Shown in pieces: positions 39,720 through 48,467 of a DNA stretch of 64,000 nucleotides. Both the position numbers and the translations under genes were made by a program. Each line of letters begins with the position of its first letter. The first letter of the stretch is position 1. This DNA is from Burkholderiaceae bacterium. Lineage in GTDB: Bacteria > Pseudomonadota > Gammaproteobacteria > Burkholderiales > Burkholderiaceae_C. The notes beneath the pieces are model-generated. The model was given only the letters and a program-made list of their open reading frames with translations. It ran no database searches and had not been told where the DNA came from. Location: the NCBI GenBank assembly GCA_031253955.1, contig JAIRVJ010000122.1, positions 1 through 64,000 on the forward strand, given 5' to 3'.

Positions 39720-40460
39720 ATGAACAACAATCCTGTTGCAGAGCCAGCAAAAGCTTCAAAAGCCTGGGCCAATCCCTACCTGAACGCCCGGCGCGAATGG
39801 GATGAGCGTTACGGCGACCTTATTGCACGCGCTCGCAATTGGCGCTATGCCGCCTTCAGCTCATTTGCCATCACCGCAATGGCCGTGGCTGGCGTCATCT
39901 GGATCGGTTCCCAATCCAAGATACAGCCCTACGTCGTCCAGGTCGATCAACTGGGTGGCCCGGTCGCCGTGGCCATGCCCGTGCGCGACTCCCAGCAAGC
40001 CGTCACCCAGCGCGTAGCCGAAGCCCTGGTAGCCAACTGGATCTGGGATGCCCGCACCGTCTTGAACGACTCCAGCGCCCAAAAAGTCCTGATCGACCGC
40101 GTTTACGCAATGGCCGGCACCAACGCCGCGGCCTACTTGAGCGCCTGGTATCGCAGCAACCCGCCCTTTGGCAGCTACACCAAAGGCGCTTATATCACCA
40201 GCGTGCTGGCGATCTCCAAAGACACCTACCAGGTGACCTGGGACGAAACCAAAACCCAGCTAGGCCAGCAAGGCGCCACTGAACACTGGAAAGCCAACGT
40301 CACCACCGGCATCGATCCCAAGCTGGCCGAGTCCCCAAAAGTCTCCCTGGCCAGCCCGATGGGCATGTATGTCCGTGACGTGACCTGGACCCAAGTCTTC
40401 GCCGGCGCGCAAGAACCCGCGCCAGCAACACCCACCCCTGCTGGAGCCGGCAGGCCATGA
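39720..40460 (+). CDS. trbF: TrbF/VirB8 assembly factor
   Basis: 246 residues. 'NPYLNARREWDERYGDLIARARNWRYAAFSSFAITAMAVAGVIWIGSQSKIQPYVVQVDQLG' is the TrbF/VirB8 N-terminus with one membrane helix; the periplasmic NTF2-like domain follows ('DRVYAMAGTNAAAYLSAWYRSNPPFGSY'). Nucleates channel assembly. A Pro/Ala tail ends the protein. Confidence 0.92.
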   Translation: MNNNPVAEPAKASKAWANPYLNARREWDERYGDLIARARNWRYAAFSSFAITAMAVAGVIWIGSQSKIQPYVVQVDQLGGPVAVAMPVRDSQQAVTQRVAEALVANWIWDARTVLNDSSAQKVLIDRVYAMAGTNAAAYLSAWYRSNPPFGSYTKGAYITSVLAISKDTYQVTWDETKTQLGQQGATEHWKANVTTGIDPKLAESPKVSLASPMGMYVRDVTWTQVFAGAQEPAPATPTPAGAGRP

Positions 40461-40475
40461 AATCGAGACCATTCT

Positions 40476-40655
40476 ATGAGAAGAGGGATATTGACACAAC
40501 TGACGCGGGCCGACCTCAACGCCCTGGCCGCCCGTATGAAAAAAATCGCCAGCAGCCAACTCAATCACCCCATCGGCAGTCTTTGCCCAACCCAGGCAAA
40601 AAACCAGCCGTCCCGGCCATCTTCAAAAGAGATCGCTCATGAAAGCAGAAAGTGA
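40476..40655 (+). CDS. Small unknown protein between trbF and traK-like gene
   Basis: 59 residues from ATG 40476, below the ORF-track cut-off; a TTG at 40491 (MTQLTRADLNALAARMKK...) is an alternative start. This frame gives a more protein-like sequence than the tracked frame 40457-40642. It overlaps the next gene by 17 bases. Unknown. Confidence 0.35.
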   Translation: MRRGILTQLTRADLNALAARMKKIASSQLNHPIGSLCPTQAKNQPSRPSSKEIAHESRK

Positions 40656-40983
40656 AATCCGCATGAAATACCCTAAAACCACCCGCTTGAAAGAAAAAGA
40701 CCTCCAAGGCGCCGCCCAAACCATGCGCGCACTGGTTATGTCCGACGAACCCGGCGCGCCGGGCAATCCTTTCTTCAACGTGAAAGATTCCATTCACTAT
40801 CTCCGCAAGGAAATCAATCTGCTTTTGACCGGCGGATGGACTTACGGAAAAGTCGCGTCGTTCCTGACCGAACAGGGCATTCCATGCAAAACGTCCACCT
40901 TGTCGGTCTACATGAATTACGACAAATACCGCAAAAACGCCCTGCGCGCCAGAAATGACAGTCAAGCCAGCATCCTCGCTTGA
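40639..40983 (+). CDS. TraK/KfrA-like HTH protein
   Basis: 114 residues. The C-terminal half (SIHYLRKEINLLLTGGWTYGKVASFLTEQGIPCKTSTLSVYM) resembles the DNA-binding helix-turn-helix of IncP TraK and related plasmid proteins, in which a small wHTH reads oriT or promoter DNA. Its place inside the trb operon, between trbF and trbG, suggests a local regulator. The TraK link is inference from pattern only. Confidence 0.5.
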   Translation: MKAESEIRMKYPKTTRLKEKDLQGAAQTMRALVMSDEPGAPGNPFFNVKDSIHYLRKEINLLLTGGWTYGKVASFLTEQGIPCKTSTLSVYMNYDKYRKNALRARNDSQASILA

Positions 40984-41009
40984 CACTCGATATTTCAGGA
41001 GTACCTGCC

Positions 41010-42215
41010 ATGAAACCCCCCCTCCCGCTCATTCTTTCCGCCGCCTTGCTGGCCACAGGCGGCGCCTGGGCCGATGACGATGCACCCGTGACGCCCCCCG
41101 CCCCCGGAACCACTGCCGGCGCTTCTGCGTCCGCGGCGGTCGCCTCAGAACTCAACCCCTTGCTCAACCATCAGAGCGACGCGGCTCCGCCGCCACCCGC
41201 CGTTCCAATTCCGTCGAATTCGACGGAATTGAATTCCGGCGCAAACCAGAGCGCCCCTCCTGCCGGCATCGCGCCCACGGTCGTTCCGGTGCCTGCCCCC
41301 GCGCCCGCCGCCGCCGCGCCAGCGGCGACGCTGGCGCAGCAAATCCAGTCCCCGCCCCGGGCACCGCGTATGCGCGCGCCCCGGCCCGTGCCTGTCAATA
41401 GCATCACCAACGAAGAGATCGAGCAGGCCGACAAGATTTGGCAGCGGGTCGGCCAGGCCGGCGGCGTCATCGGCACCAACGGCACCGTCATGTACGCCTA
41501 CGGTGAAAGCCGTCCCACCATCAACTGCGCGCCGCTGCACCTGTGCGTCATTCAGCTTATCGCGGGCGAGCAGATCACCGACCTGAGCATCGGCGACAGC
41601 GTGCGCTGGAAGGTCGCGGCCAGCCGGGCCGGCGATGCGCCCGTGGTCGTCACCAAGCCCGTGACCGCCCATCTGGAGACCAACCTCACGGTGCTCACCG
41701 ACCAGGGCCGGGTGTACTACATGACCCTCAAAAGCACCACGAGCAACTACGTTCCGCTGGTGCAGTACTACAACCCGCAAGAGATCATCGAAAAGATCAA
41801 CGCGCGCACCGGCCAGATGCACGCGCAGGCCCAGGCCGCGCAAGAAACGAAAGACGCCAGTCTGGGCAAGCTCGATCCGGCCACGATGGACTTCAACTAT
41901 GCCTGCAAGGGCGAAGCCAGTTTCAAACCCAGCAAAGTGTTCTCCGGCAACGGCCATGTGTACCTGCAAATGCCCGACGACATGAAGTACCACGATGCGC
42001 CCGCCGCGTTCGATCAGAGCAACGACACCACGCAACTCATCAACAGCCGGCTCACGCGCGGCTATACCATCCTGGATGGCCTGCCGGAAAAATTCAAACT
42101 CGTGGTCGGTGTCGGCAGCGATGCCCAGACCATCGAATGCGCGCACGGCAAAAACGATGGCAACTCCAATCGCTGGAACAGGGACAACAACAGGTTCCTG
42201 AATCCACCCAACTGA
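41010..42215 (+). CDS. trbG: TrbG/VirB9 T4SS protein
   Basis: 401 residues from ATG 41010 (CAGGAG upstream). Signal peptide (PLILSAALLATGGAWA), a long Pro/Ala-rich spacer (about 25-125), then the TrbG/VirB9 domain: 'YAYGESRPTINCAPLHLCVIQLIAGEQITDLSIGDSVRWKVAASRAG', 'HLETNLTVLTDQGRVYYMTL' and the C-terminal 'KVFSGNGHVYLQMPDDMKYHDAPAAF'. Outer-membrane core component with TrbI. The spacer is longer than in IncP TrbG. Confidence 0.93.
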   Translation: MKPPLPLILSAALLATGGAWADDDAPVTPPAPGTTAGASASAAVASELNPLLNHQSDAAPPPPAVPIPSNSTELNSGANQSAPPAGIAPTVVPVPAPAPAAAAPAATLAQQIQSPPRAPRMRAPRPVPVNSITNEEIEQADKIWQRVGQAGGVIGTNGTVMYAYGESRPTINCAPLHLCVIQLIAGEQITDLSIGDSVRWKVAASRAGDAPVVVTKPVTAHLETNLTVLTDQGRVYYMTLKSTTSNYVPLVQYYNPQEIIEKINARTGQMHAQAQAAQETKDASLGKLDPATMDFNYACKGEASFKPSKVFSGNGHVYLQMPDDMKYHDAPAAFDQSNDTTQLINSRLTRGYTILDGLPEKFKLVVGVGSDAQTIECAHGKNDGNSNRWNRDNNRFLNPPN

Positions 42216-42228
42216 CCGGGAGCACCTC

Positions 42229-43578
42229 ATGGCTGAATTCACGGGCTTCGAGGACAAAAAGGTGGAAGACGTTACCGGCGTTGGCGCGGGCAAGGCGATC
42301 CCTTTGCAACAGCCGCACCAACGGCTGGGCGTGCGCCTGTCCAAACGATCCAAGGTCATCGTCGTCGGCGGTTTCGCCGTGATGCTCCTCATGATCTTTT
42401 ACGGCATCATGACTGCCGGCCAGCGCAATGCGCAAGTGGGAGCGTTGACCGACGACTCGCCGGGCCAGCAGCACCCCGATTTCAGCGGAATGCGCAACAC
42501 CGCCCCGCCGGCGATTCCGGTTCAAGCCGCCGCGTCCAAACCGCTCGATGAAAACGACTGCGAAAAGCGCAACAACTCGCCCTGGCCGTGCGCTCCGAAA
42601 AGTAAGGCTTCGGCCCCGCCCTCGGCGGCGCAAAAGCACAAGGACTGGCTGACCAACCAGTATTACAAAGACCTGGAAGAAGACGTCATGGCCCGAAGAG
42701 CCGCCACGCAATCGGAAGTCAAATCCCAGAACATGCAAGTGGCCAACGGCCCCGCCCGTCGCCAGCCGGAAGAGGGATTGCCGGGAGAAACCGCAAGAGA
42801 AAACATCGGAAGAACCCTGCTGGCGGCCAACAATCCCGGCATAAGCGGCGGCAATTTGCAAGCCGACTACCTCAGAGCACTGGGCGGCAACAATGCCGGC
42901 AAAGCCGGTATCGACGCCAACAAAGCCTGGCAACAAGACGTAGGCCAAAACAAAAGCGCCGGCGGCTACCTGCCCGCCACCCGCCAGGCTCCCAGAGGCG
43001 ACTACGAACTGTTTGCCGGCAGCATCATCCCCGCCGTCATGGTCACTGCCATCGATAGCGACCTGCCCGGCACCATCACGGCCCAAGTGCGCCGCACCGT
43101 CTATGACAGCCGCGACCCCTCCATCGTGCTCGTTCCCCAAAGCGCCAAACTGGTCGGCGAATACAACAGCATGGTCCAGTACGGCCAGGAACGCCTGATG
43201 GTGATCTGGAACGAAATCATCTACCCCGACGGCAGCACGCTCGACCTCAAAGGCATGTCCGGCACTGACCTGATTGGCCAGGCCGGCTTCAGCGACGAGG
43301 TCAACAACCACTACATGAAAATCTTCGGCAGTGCCGCCCTCATCAGCCTGTTCGGCGCAGCGGCCCAAATGAGCCAGCCGCAAAATTCAAACATGTGGAG
43401 CGCCCCCACCATGCAAAGCCAGGCCACGGCCAATTTTGCCAACACATTCAATTCAGCCGCGCTGAACATCCTCAACAAAAACCTGAACATCGCCCCCACC
43501 CTGAACATCAGGCCGGGCTACCCCTTCAACGTGCTGGTCAACAAAACCATCGTCATGGAACCGTGGGCCAAGAATTGA
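42229..43578 (+). CDS. trbI: TrbI/VirB10 T4SS protein
   Basis: 449 residues. Cytoplasmic head, one membrane helix (VIVVGGFAVMLLMIFYGIM, about 45-63), Pro/Asn-rich linker, then the VirB10 beta-barrel domain: 'DYELFAGSIIPAVMVTAIDSDLPGTITAQVRRTVYDSRDPSIVLVPQSAKLVGEYNSMVQYGQERLMVIWNEIIYPDGSTLDLKGMSG' in outline, and the C-terminal 'LNIRPGYPFNVLVNKTIVM'. It spans both membranes and senses ATP use. Full length. Confidence 0.95.
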   Translation: MAEFTGFEDKKVEDVTGVGAGKAIPLQQPHQRLGVRLSKRSKVIVVGGFAVMLLMIFYGIMTAGQRNAQVGALTDDSPGQQHPDFSGMRNTAPPAIPVQAAASKPLDENDCEKRNNSPWPCAPKSKASAPPSAAQKHKDWLTNQYYKDLEEDVMARRAATQSEVKSQNMQVANGPARRQPEEGLPGETARENIGRTLLAANNPGISGGNLQADYLRALGGNNAGKAGIDANKAWQQDVGQNKSAGGYLPATRQAPRGDYELFAGSIIPAVMVTAIDSDLPGTITAQVRRTVYDSRDPSIVLVPQSAKLVGEYNSMVQYGQERLMVIWNEIIYPDGSTLDLKGMSGTDLIGQAGFSDEVNNHYMKIFGSAALISLFGAAAQMSQPQNSNMWSAPTMQSQATANFANTFNSAALNILNKNLNIAPTLNIRPGYPFNVLVNKTIVMEPWAKN

Positions 43579-43581
43579 ACA

Positions 43582-43839
43582 ATGAACCCGGAAACTCTAC
43601 CCATCGCGCGTCTGCAAGGCGTCATTGAAAACCCTGGCGAACACCGGGCTTGTTCCTTGGTTTTTGTGCTACAAACCAAATCGGGTCAAGTAATGCACCT
43701 GACCTATGGAATGCTCATGCAAGCTTTGCATTTTGCGCAAGAGCAAGGCGCAATGGCTGAACTATCGCCTGGCTGGTGGGCAAGAGCCGATGGTTGCGGA
43801 TGCTACAACGAATGGAAATGCGATGACTGCTCTATATGA
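43582..43839 (+). CDS. Unknown protein with Cys-rich C-terminus
   Basis: 85 residues, starting just after trbI. The end 'ADGCGCYNEWKCDDCSI' has four cysteines that could bind a metal; the rest (VFVLQTKSGQVMHLTYGMLMQALHFAQEQGA) is a small mixed domain. Last gene of the trb operon before the terminator. Confidence 0.5.
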   Translation: MNPETLPIARLQGVIENPGEHRACSLVFVLQTKSGQVMHLTYGMLMQALHFAQEQGAMAELSPGWWARADGCGCYNEWKCDDCSI

Positions 43840-43910
43840 GCGCCTCCCGTTTGTGTAGGGTCCGACCATAAATCAAGCGACAAAAGAGCAAGTTAATAAA
43901 AGAGTAATAA

Positions 43911-43943
43911 ATTAAAAAGGCGCCGCTGGCGCCCTTTTAATTT
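43911..43943. terminator. Bidirectional terminator after the trb operon
   Basis: AATTAAAAAGGCGCC and GGCGCCCTTTTAATT form an inverted repeat with A/T tracts on both sides, placed between the trb operon and the convergent membrane-protein gene. Confidence 0.85.
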
Positions 43944-43957
43944 CGTCCTATTGAACT

Positions 43958-44635
43958 TCAAGCCGGAGCTTTTTGTAAAATCTGAGCAGCAAGTATTTTG
44001 AGGGAAGGCAGCTTTTGGGCAGCCAAGTCCGCTTCTATTTGTGCCACTTCATTTGGGTTTTGCTGTATTTGTTGTTCAAATTGCTCTGGAGACAAGTGCC
44101 CGAAGTATTTTTTAATGTCTTGCACGGTTTGTTGCTTGTATTGTTTCTTCCTATACCAACGAACAATATATGGAAGGGAAAATCTATACATAGCAAAGAA
44201 ACCAGCCCAAAATAGAATCAAAAAAAACGCACGACCGACGATTCCAGAATTATCCCATGCCCCCTTTGGGTGAAGAGGCAGGATGATACTCCAGACGGCA
44301 ATTAGATATAACGATCCTCCAATTAACATAAGAATGAATGAGGGTGGATTGTCTCCATGAATCAGTTGATCTAGTTTTTGTGCAACATACTCCAGTAGAA
44401 AAAAAGTGATGATTCCACCGTTAATATACCAAACCCAAGTCGGGTCGTCCCAAATAGTATACATAAAACCAAATAACATCATTATTGCAATAGCAAGATA
44501 TTTTAATATATTTATAAAATAATGAATTGGATCTTTTGCGCCTTCCCGAAAAGAATCAGCGATGCTATTCATCTGTTTGCCGGCGTAATTCATACTGCCG
44601 CGTGCAATCATGTATTCAACAAAGCCATTCATCAT
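43958..44635 (-). CDS. Four-helix membrane protein, unknown
   Basis: 225 residues (ATG 44635 or 44632, GGAGAAG upstream). Helices: LKYLAIAIMMLFGFMYTIW, VWYINGGIITFFLLEYV, FILMLIGGSLYLIAVWSIIL and RAFFLILFWAGFFAMYRFSL; then a basic and Gln-rich cytoplasmic tail (QYKQQTVQDIKKYFGHLSPEQFEQQIQQN). AT-rich compared with neighbours. It lies behind palindrome copy E. Surface exclusion or an anti-phage role is conceivable, but nothing shows it. Confidence 0.6.
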   Translation of the reverse strand: MMNGFVEYMIARGSMNYAGKQMNSIADSFREGAKDPIHYFINILKYLAIAIMMLFGFMYTIWDDPTWVWYINGGIITFFLLEYVAQKLDQLIHGDNPPSFILMLIGGSLYLIAVWSIILPLHPKGAWDNSGIVGRAFFLILFWAGFFAMYRFSLPYIVRWYRKKQYKQQTVQDIKKYFGHLSPEQFEQQIQQNPNEVAQIEADLAAQKLPSLKILAAQILQKAPA

Positions 44636-44653
44636 CTTCTCCTAACTTTCAGT

Positions 44654-44873
44654 TTGGAAGCCCACCGTGGGCCGCCTCGACGCATAACAAGCGCGGGCGA
44701 TACGCGGGGGTGTCAAGGGCGCAGCCGAAGCCGCAGCCCTGCCGAGCGCAGCGTAGGACAGGGACCGGGTGATGAGGCGCGCGAAGCGGCCTGCCGCAGG
44801 ACAGGCCCCTTGACACACCCGCAGCCCGCGCTATGCGTCGGAAAGAGGCGGCTTTCGGTGGGCACATTCCAAA
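44654..44873 (-). repeat. Long palindromic repeat, copy E
   Basis: Fifth copy, 18 bases upstream of the gene at 44635. Arms TTGGAAGCCCACCG / CGGTGGGCACATTCCAA, GACGCATA / TATGCGTC, GGGTGTCAAGGG / CCCTTGACACACCC; inner stem CCCTG/CAGGG. The rest of the 44874-45028 gap shows no other feature. Confidence 0.8.
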
Positions 44874-45028
44874 GAATAGCACTGTTTTTTGGACGGCGCA
44901 ACAGGGGTTACCCTTGGTCCAGCGCCTCCAGGCAACACTCGCCCAAGTCTAGAAATCGAACGCGCCCTAGCCTTCGACGTTGATTCCTTCCTTGTGACAG
45001 TATCTGTTCGGGGGCAGGGTTTGAGTGT

Positions 45029-45904
45029 TCATGGTTCTTGTCCTTCGGCCATCTTTGCTTTGAGCATCCAGATTTCGGCGTGCGCGTCGATCAGCGCCAG
45101 CGCCGTTCGGTACTCGCGCTCGTGTTCGTTGCCGCCGTGCTTCGCCGCCATCTTTTGCTCAAACTCGGCGCGGGTGCCCGAGAAACAGCCGGTGTATAGG
45201 CGCAACCCCCTGTTCGTGATGCAGGACAAGAGGTAAGTGTTGCGCGATCCGATGGGACCAATTTGCAGGAAGGGGCGCTCGCCAACAAGACGGATGTCAT
45301 CGCTCAGGTACGCGTCGCGCAGGTTCGCGCGTCCCAAGTACGCTTCGCATAGGTTCGTGCGACCCAAGTACGCTTCGCTCAGGTTTGCGCCGTTCAGGTA
45401 CGCGCCGCCCAGGTCTGCGCCGATCAGGTTCGCGTGGCCCAAGTACGCTTTGTTCAGGTTTGCGCCGCTCAGGTATGCGTTGCCTAGGTCTGCGCCGATC
45501 AGGTTCGCGCCGCCTAGGAATGCTCTGCTCAGGTTCGTACTGCGCAGATTCGTGTTGCACAGGTTCGTGCCGCCCAAGTAGGCGCTATTCAGGTTTGCGT
45601 GGCCCAAGTGTGCGTCGTTCAGATATGCGTCGCGCAGGTTCGCGCCGCTCAAGTATGCTTCGCTCAGGTTTGCGCCGCTCAGGTCCGCGCCGCCCAAGTA
45701 CGCTTCGCTCAGGTTTGCTCCGTGCAGGTTGGTATGGCTCTTTACCCCGGCTTCCAGCGCAGCGCGCAATGCAAATCCGCTGTCGTGTTCCTGCCTGGTC
45801 GGCTGGTACTCAAACAGCATTTCGTCCGTGCAGTGGTGTTTGATAATGACTGCGGGTGGCAAGCCGGCGCCGTATTTGTCTGAGGGCGGGGTTTGGGTGT
45901 TCAT
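45029..45904 (-). CDS. Large pentapeptide-repeat protein
   Basis: 291 residues. From about 55 to 205 it is an almost perfect run of thirty A(N/D)LxxA-type pentapeptides (ANLSEAYLGGADLSGANLSE...), with a high share of Tyr-Leu-Gly. Both ends are non-repeat domains; the C-terminal one contains 'LLSCITNRGLRLYTGCFSGTRAEFEQKMAAKHG', frequently seen behind pentapeptides in plasmid proteins. The right-handed beta helix may mimic DNA and block nucleases or gyrase poisons. Its ATG overlaps the upstream stop as ATGA. Confidence 0.8.
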   Translation of the reverse strand: MNTQTPPSDKYGAGLPPAVIIKHHCTDEMLFEYQPTRQEHDSGFALRAALEAGVKSHTNLHGANLSEAYLGGADLSGANLSEAYLSGANLRDAYLNDAHLGHANLNSAYLGGTNLCNTNLRSTNLSRAFLGGANLIGADLGNAYLSGANLNKAYLGHANLIGADLGGAYLNGANLSEAYLGRTNLCEAYLGRANLRDAYLSDDIRLVGERPFLQIGPIGSRNTYLLSCITNRGLRLYTGCFSGTRAEFEQKMAAKHGGNEHEREYRTALALIDAHAEIWMLKAKMAEGQEP

Positions 45905-46818
45905 GGTTTTTCTCCTTCCGCCAGAGCCAGGATTTTTGTGGCTTCTTTCATGGCATCGCTAATACCGTCATCGCTTGTCAGATAATCATCCAGATAAGGA
46001 TATATATCGGAGATAAAACGATACATGCGCTCGGACAGGGCGAACAGACGGAAATTGGCGGCGTTTTGATGATTATTGTCCGGCCCGTATTCGATTTCGC
46101 ACAGAATACGCAGTTTGGCATCATACACCCGCCAATAATCAGTTTCCCGACAACTTTCCCACGGACCGGGAGAAAATTGAAGGTCGCCGGTCTGAAGTTC
46201 TTTTTGTAATTTTGCAATTTGAGTTTCCAGTTCAGCGATGCGTTCATCGCGGGGATCGGTCATGGCCTTGGTTTCCTTGCCCGGATCGCTGTGCAAGCTT
46301 CTCAGGCGTTGGGCGAATTGGCGGGCCTGTTTTTCGCTTTCAAAATCTTTGATATGCGCAAGAGTACCATCGGTGAGTTGAGCGTAAACGCTCCAAAATT
46401 CCGGTTCGCGTCCAACGGACTCTGCTGACACTATAAAATTTTTGTCTGTTACTGTCTCTTTGTCCTCAGACACATTTCCTTGAATCTGGATGTGACCGTT
46501 CCAGCCGGGCGGGAACATGTTCGCAAGCTCAAAGCGCCGCCATTCACGGTCTGGCACTGAACTGGACACCGTTTTCCTCATTGGCTTCAGATCGATATAG
46601 CGCATGATGTCACCGGCAGATTCATTATCGTCAGATTCATTTTTTGCGTGGCTCCAGTTTAGTTCGTCTATATCCGTCGTTGCGTAAAGTTCTCCGGCTC
46701 GATTCTCATAGAGCACGCTGCCAGAGTCCTTTGGCAAAGGGCACTCGCCGCCGGACCATTCGATCCATGGCAAGTTTTCCGCCCCATACAGTTGCATGGT
46801 TTTCATAGTTGTACACAT
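45901..46818 (-). CDS. Unknown protein behind palindrome copy F
   Basis: 305 residues. N-terminal part 'MQLYGAENLPWIEWSGGECPLPKDSGSVLYENRAGELYATTDIDELNW' looks like a small beta domain often fused in plasmid hypothetical proteins; a coiled-coil segment (DERIAELETQIAKLQKELQ) and a helical C-terminus follow. Coupled to the pentapeptide gene. Function unknown. Confidence 0.55.
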   Translation of the reverse strand: MCTTMKTMQLYGAENLPWIEWSGGECPLPKDSGSVLYENRAGELYATTDIDELNWSHAKNESDDNESAGDIMRYIDLKPMRKTVSSSVPDREWRRFELANMFPPGWNGHIQIQGNVSEDKETVTDKNFIVSAESVGREPEFWSVYAQLTDGTLAHIKDFESEKQARQFAQRLRSLHSDPGKETKAMTDPRDERIAELETQIAKLQKELQTGDLQFSPGPWESCRETDYWRVYDAKLRILCEIEYGPDNNHQNAANFRLFALSERMYRFISDIYPYLDDYLTSDDGISDAMKEATKILALAEGEKP

Positions 46819-46846
46819 TTCATTTCTCTTTCAAACAAAGATTACT

Positions 46847-47055
46847 GGCTGCCCCCCTTGGGCCGCCTGACGCATGAAAGCGCGGGCGATACGCGGGACT
46901 GTCAAGGGCGCAGCCGAAGCCGCAGCCGTGCCAAGCGCAGCGCAGGACACGGACCGGGTGATGGGGCGCGCGAAGCGGCCTGCCGCAGGACAGGCCCCTT
47001 GACAGACCCGCAGCCCGCGCTATGCGTCGGCAAGAGGCGGCCCCAGCGGGGCGGC
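46847..47055 (-). repeat. Long palindromic repeat, copy F
   Basis: Sixth copy, 29 bases upstream of the gene at 46818. Arms GCCGCCTGACGCAT / ATGCGTCGGCAAGAGGCGGC; middle ACTGTCAAGGG / CCCTTGACAGACC (changed in step compared with copies C-E); inner stem CCGTG/CACGG. Confidence 0.8.
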
Positions 47056-47147
47056 TGGAATTTTCAACGCATCCTTTGATCTGAATCAAAGTTTCTGCAA
47101 ATATCTGAAAAAATTTGGGACACAAGGCAATTCCTGACATTGTTTCA

Positions 47148-47270
47148 GGTGGTTTTAAAAGAATTTTTAAAATATTTTTTAAAGACTTTTAAAACTTTTA
47201 AATCTTTTAAAACTTTAAAGACCTTTAAAACTTTAAAACTTTTCAGGTTTTAAAACCTTTCAAGAATTCG
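47148..47270. repeat. AT-rich repeat block R4
   Basis: About ten near-copies of ACTTTTAAAAC/CTTTTAAA run up to the traB stop. The longest of the five blocks of this type. Together with copy F and the short stretch between them it makes up the 460-base gap. Confidence 0.6.
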
Positions 47271-47276
47271 CAAGAC

Positions 47277-48467
47277 TCATGATCTGAAACCCCGGTTGCT
47301 GGCCCAGATTACCGGCACGTTCATCAACCTGGCCCATGCCCTGGTGCTGGCCACCTGAATGCGGGGAGCGAAACTGCGAGCCGGCGCCCACCAGGCGTTG
47401 TTCATGGCCAGCACCAGGGTTGGCTGCTCGAACATGGCGAGCATCCATGTCCACGGCTGCAATTGCTCGATACACAGTGCGGCCCAGACCCGCTGATCGT
47501 CCAGCTCAAAAACATGCTGCGCGCCTGCCGGTTGCAACCCCTGCGCATTCCAGGGCCGCCAATTGCCGCCCAGCAGCAGCCCGGCAGCCGCGGTCAGCGG
47601 GAAAGAAAGCGCGTGATCTGGTTGGACCATCACCACCGCATTGAACGGCTTGCCCTTGGGTGCAGGAACCAGGTCTGATCCTTGCGCCTCGTACATTTGC
47701 GCGCCGATAAGCCAGGTCTGGTCAGGGGGCACCGCCAGCGAGAATTGCTGGCGCGTGCCCGGCAGCCAGTCATCGAGCACCGCTTCCGGCAGCACCGCGA
47801 CGGCGGCATCTTTTGCCTGACTTCGCGCCGCGCCGATCAGCGCCTGCTTGTTGGCCAGATCGGCCACCAGATCGCCGTGCGCCGCAGCTATGCTGGTCTG
47901 GATCCCGGCCCAGCCGGACGGAGACGGCAAAGCCCATTGAGCGGGATGGAACACGATGGAATAAATTCCGATACCGATGCCCAGCACCAGGCCCGCTAAA
48001 GGTGCTATCACATCGCACCAAACCAGAACGGCCATAGCAAGGGCCAATCCCCCAAAGCCGGTTGTAGGAAACATCACGCCCGCGGCGTTCAATGGGGACA
48101 GCCAGCCGATCACGCCCAAGGGAGGAATTGCCGTCACCATCAGGGCAAAAAGCCGGCCCGTGGCCGTGCCAGCGAAAGTCCACGGCAAAGCCAGCGCCAC
48201 GGACGCGCCGATCCAGGCCAGCAGGCTCCATCCCCAGTGCCCGCCGTAATAGCCGGCCATTGCACCCGTAATGGAAACGGACCCGATCAGGTAATAGATC
48301 AGAGCCGACAAAAAAGCCCATTTCCGGGAAACGCTAATGGCCGTGGCAACAGGCAGCGCCACGGACAGCAAAGGCCCCCACAGACTTGCGCCACCGGCCA
48401 GCCAGGCCACGCCGCCCAGGGCGGCCAGCGCCAGGCCCGTAACAAGCCGAATGCGCGCACGCATCAT
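47277..48467 (-). CDS. traB: Conjugal transfer protein TraB (CN-hydrolase fold)
   Basis: 396 residues from ATG 48467, which overlaps the upstream stop as ATGA; the tracked start is inside the upstream gene. About seven N-terminal membrane helices lead to a nitrilase-like domain with the Glu-Lys-Cys triad visible as 'AVLPEAVLDDW' (about 226), 'PAPKGKPFNAVV' (about 271) and 'VWAALCIEQLQPW' (about 327). This is the layout of Ti-plasmid TraB and of Lnt N-acyltransferases. It may acylate a transfer lipoprotein or process the pilus; role not proven in the family. Confidence 0.82.
   Translation of the reverse strand: MMRARIRLVTGLALAALGGVAWLAGGASLWGPLLSVALPVATAISVSRKWAFLSALIYYLIGSVSITGAMAGYYGGHWGWSLLAWIGASVALALPWTFAGTATGRLFALMVTAIPPLGVIGWLSPLNAAGVMFPTTGFGGLALAMAVLVWCDVIAPLAGLVLGIGIGIYSIVFHPAQWALPSPSGWAGIQTSIAAAHGDLVADLANKQALIGAARSQAKDAAVAVLPEAVLDDWLPGTRQQFSLAVPPDQTWLIGAQMYEAQGSDLVPAPKGKPFNAVVMVQPDHALSFPLTAAAGLLLGGNWRPWNAQGLQPAGAQHVFELDDQRVWAALCIEQLQPWTWMLAMFEQPTLVLAMNNAWWAPARSFAPRIQVASTRAWARLMNVPVIWASNRGFRS

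Noticed and set aside
40457-40642. 61-aa tracked frame after trbF
   Set aside because: The alternative frame at 40476 gives a more protein-like sequence; this one is Pro/Arg/Gln-rich and looks like a shadow despite the ATGA start.
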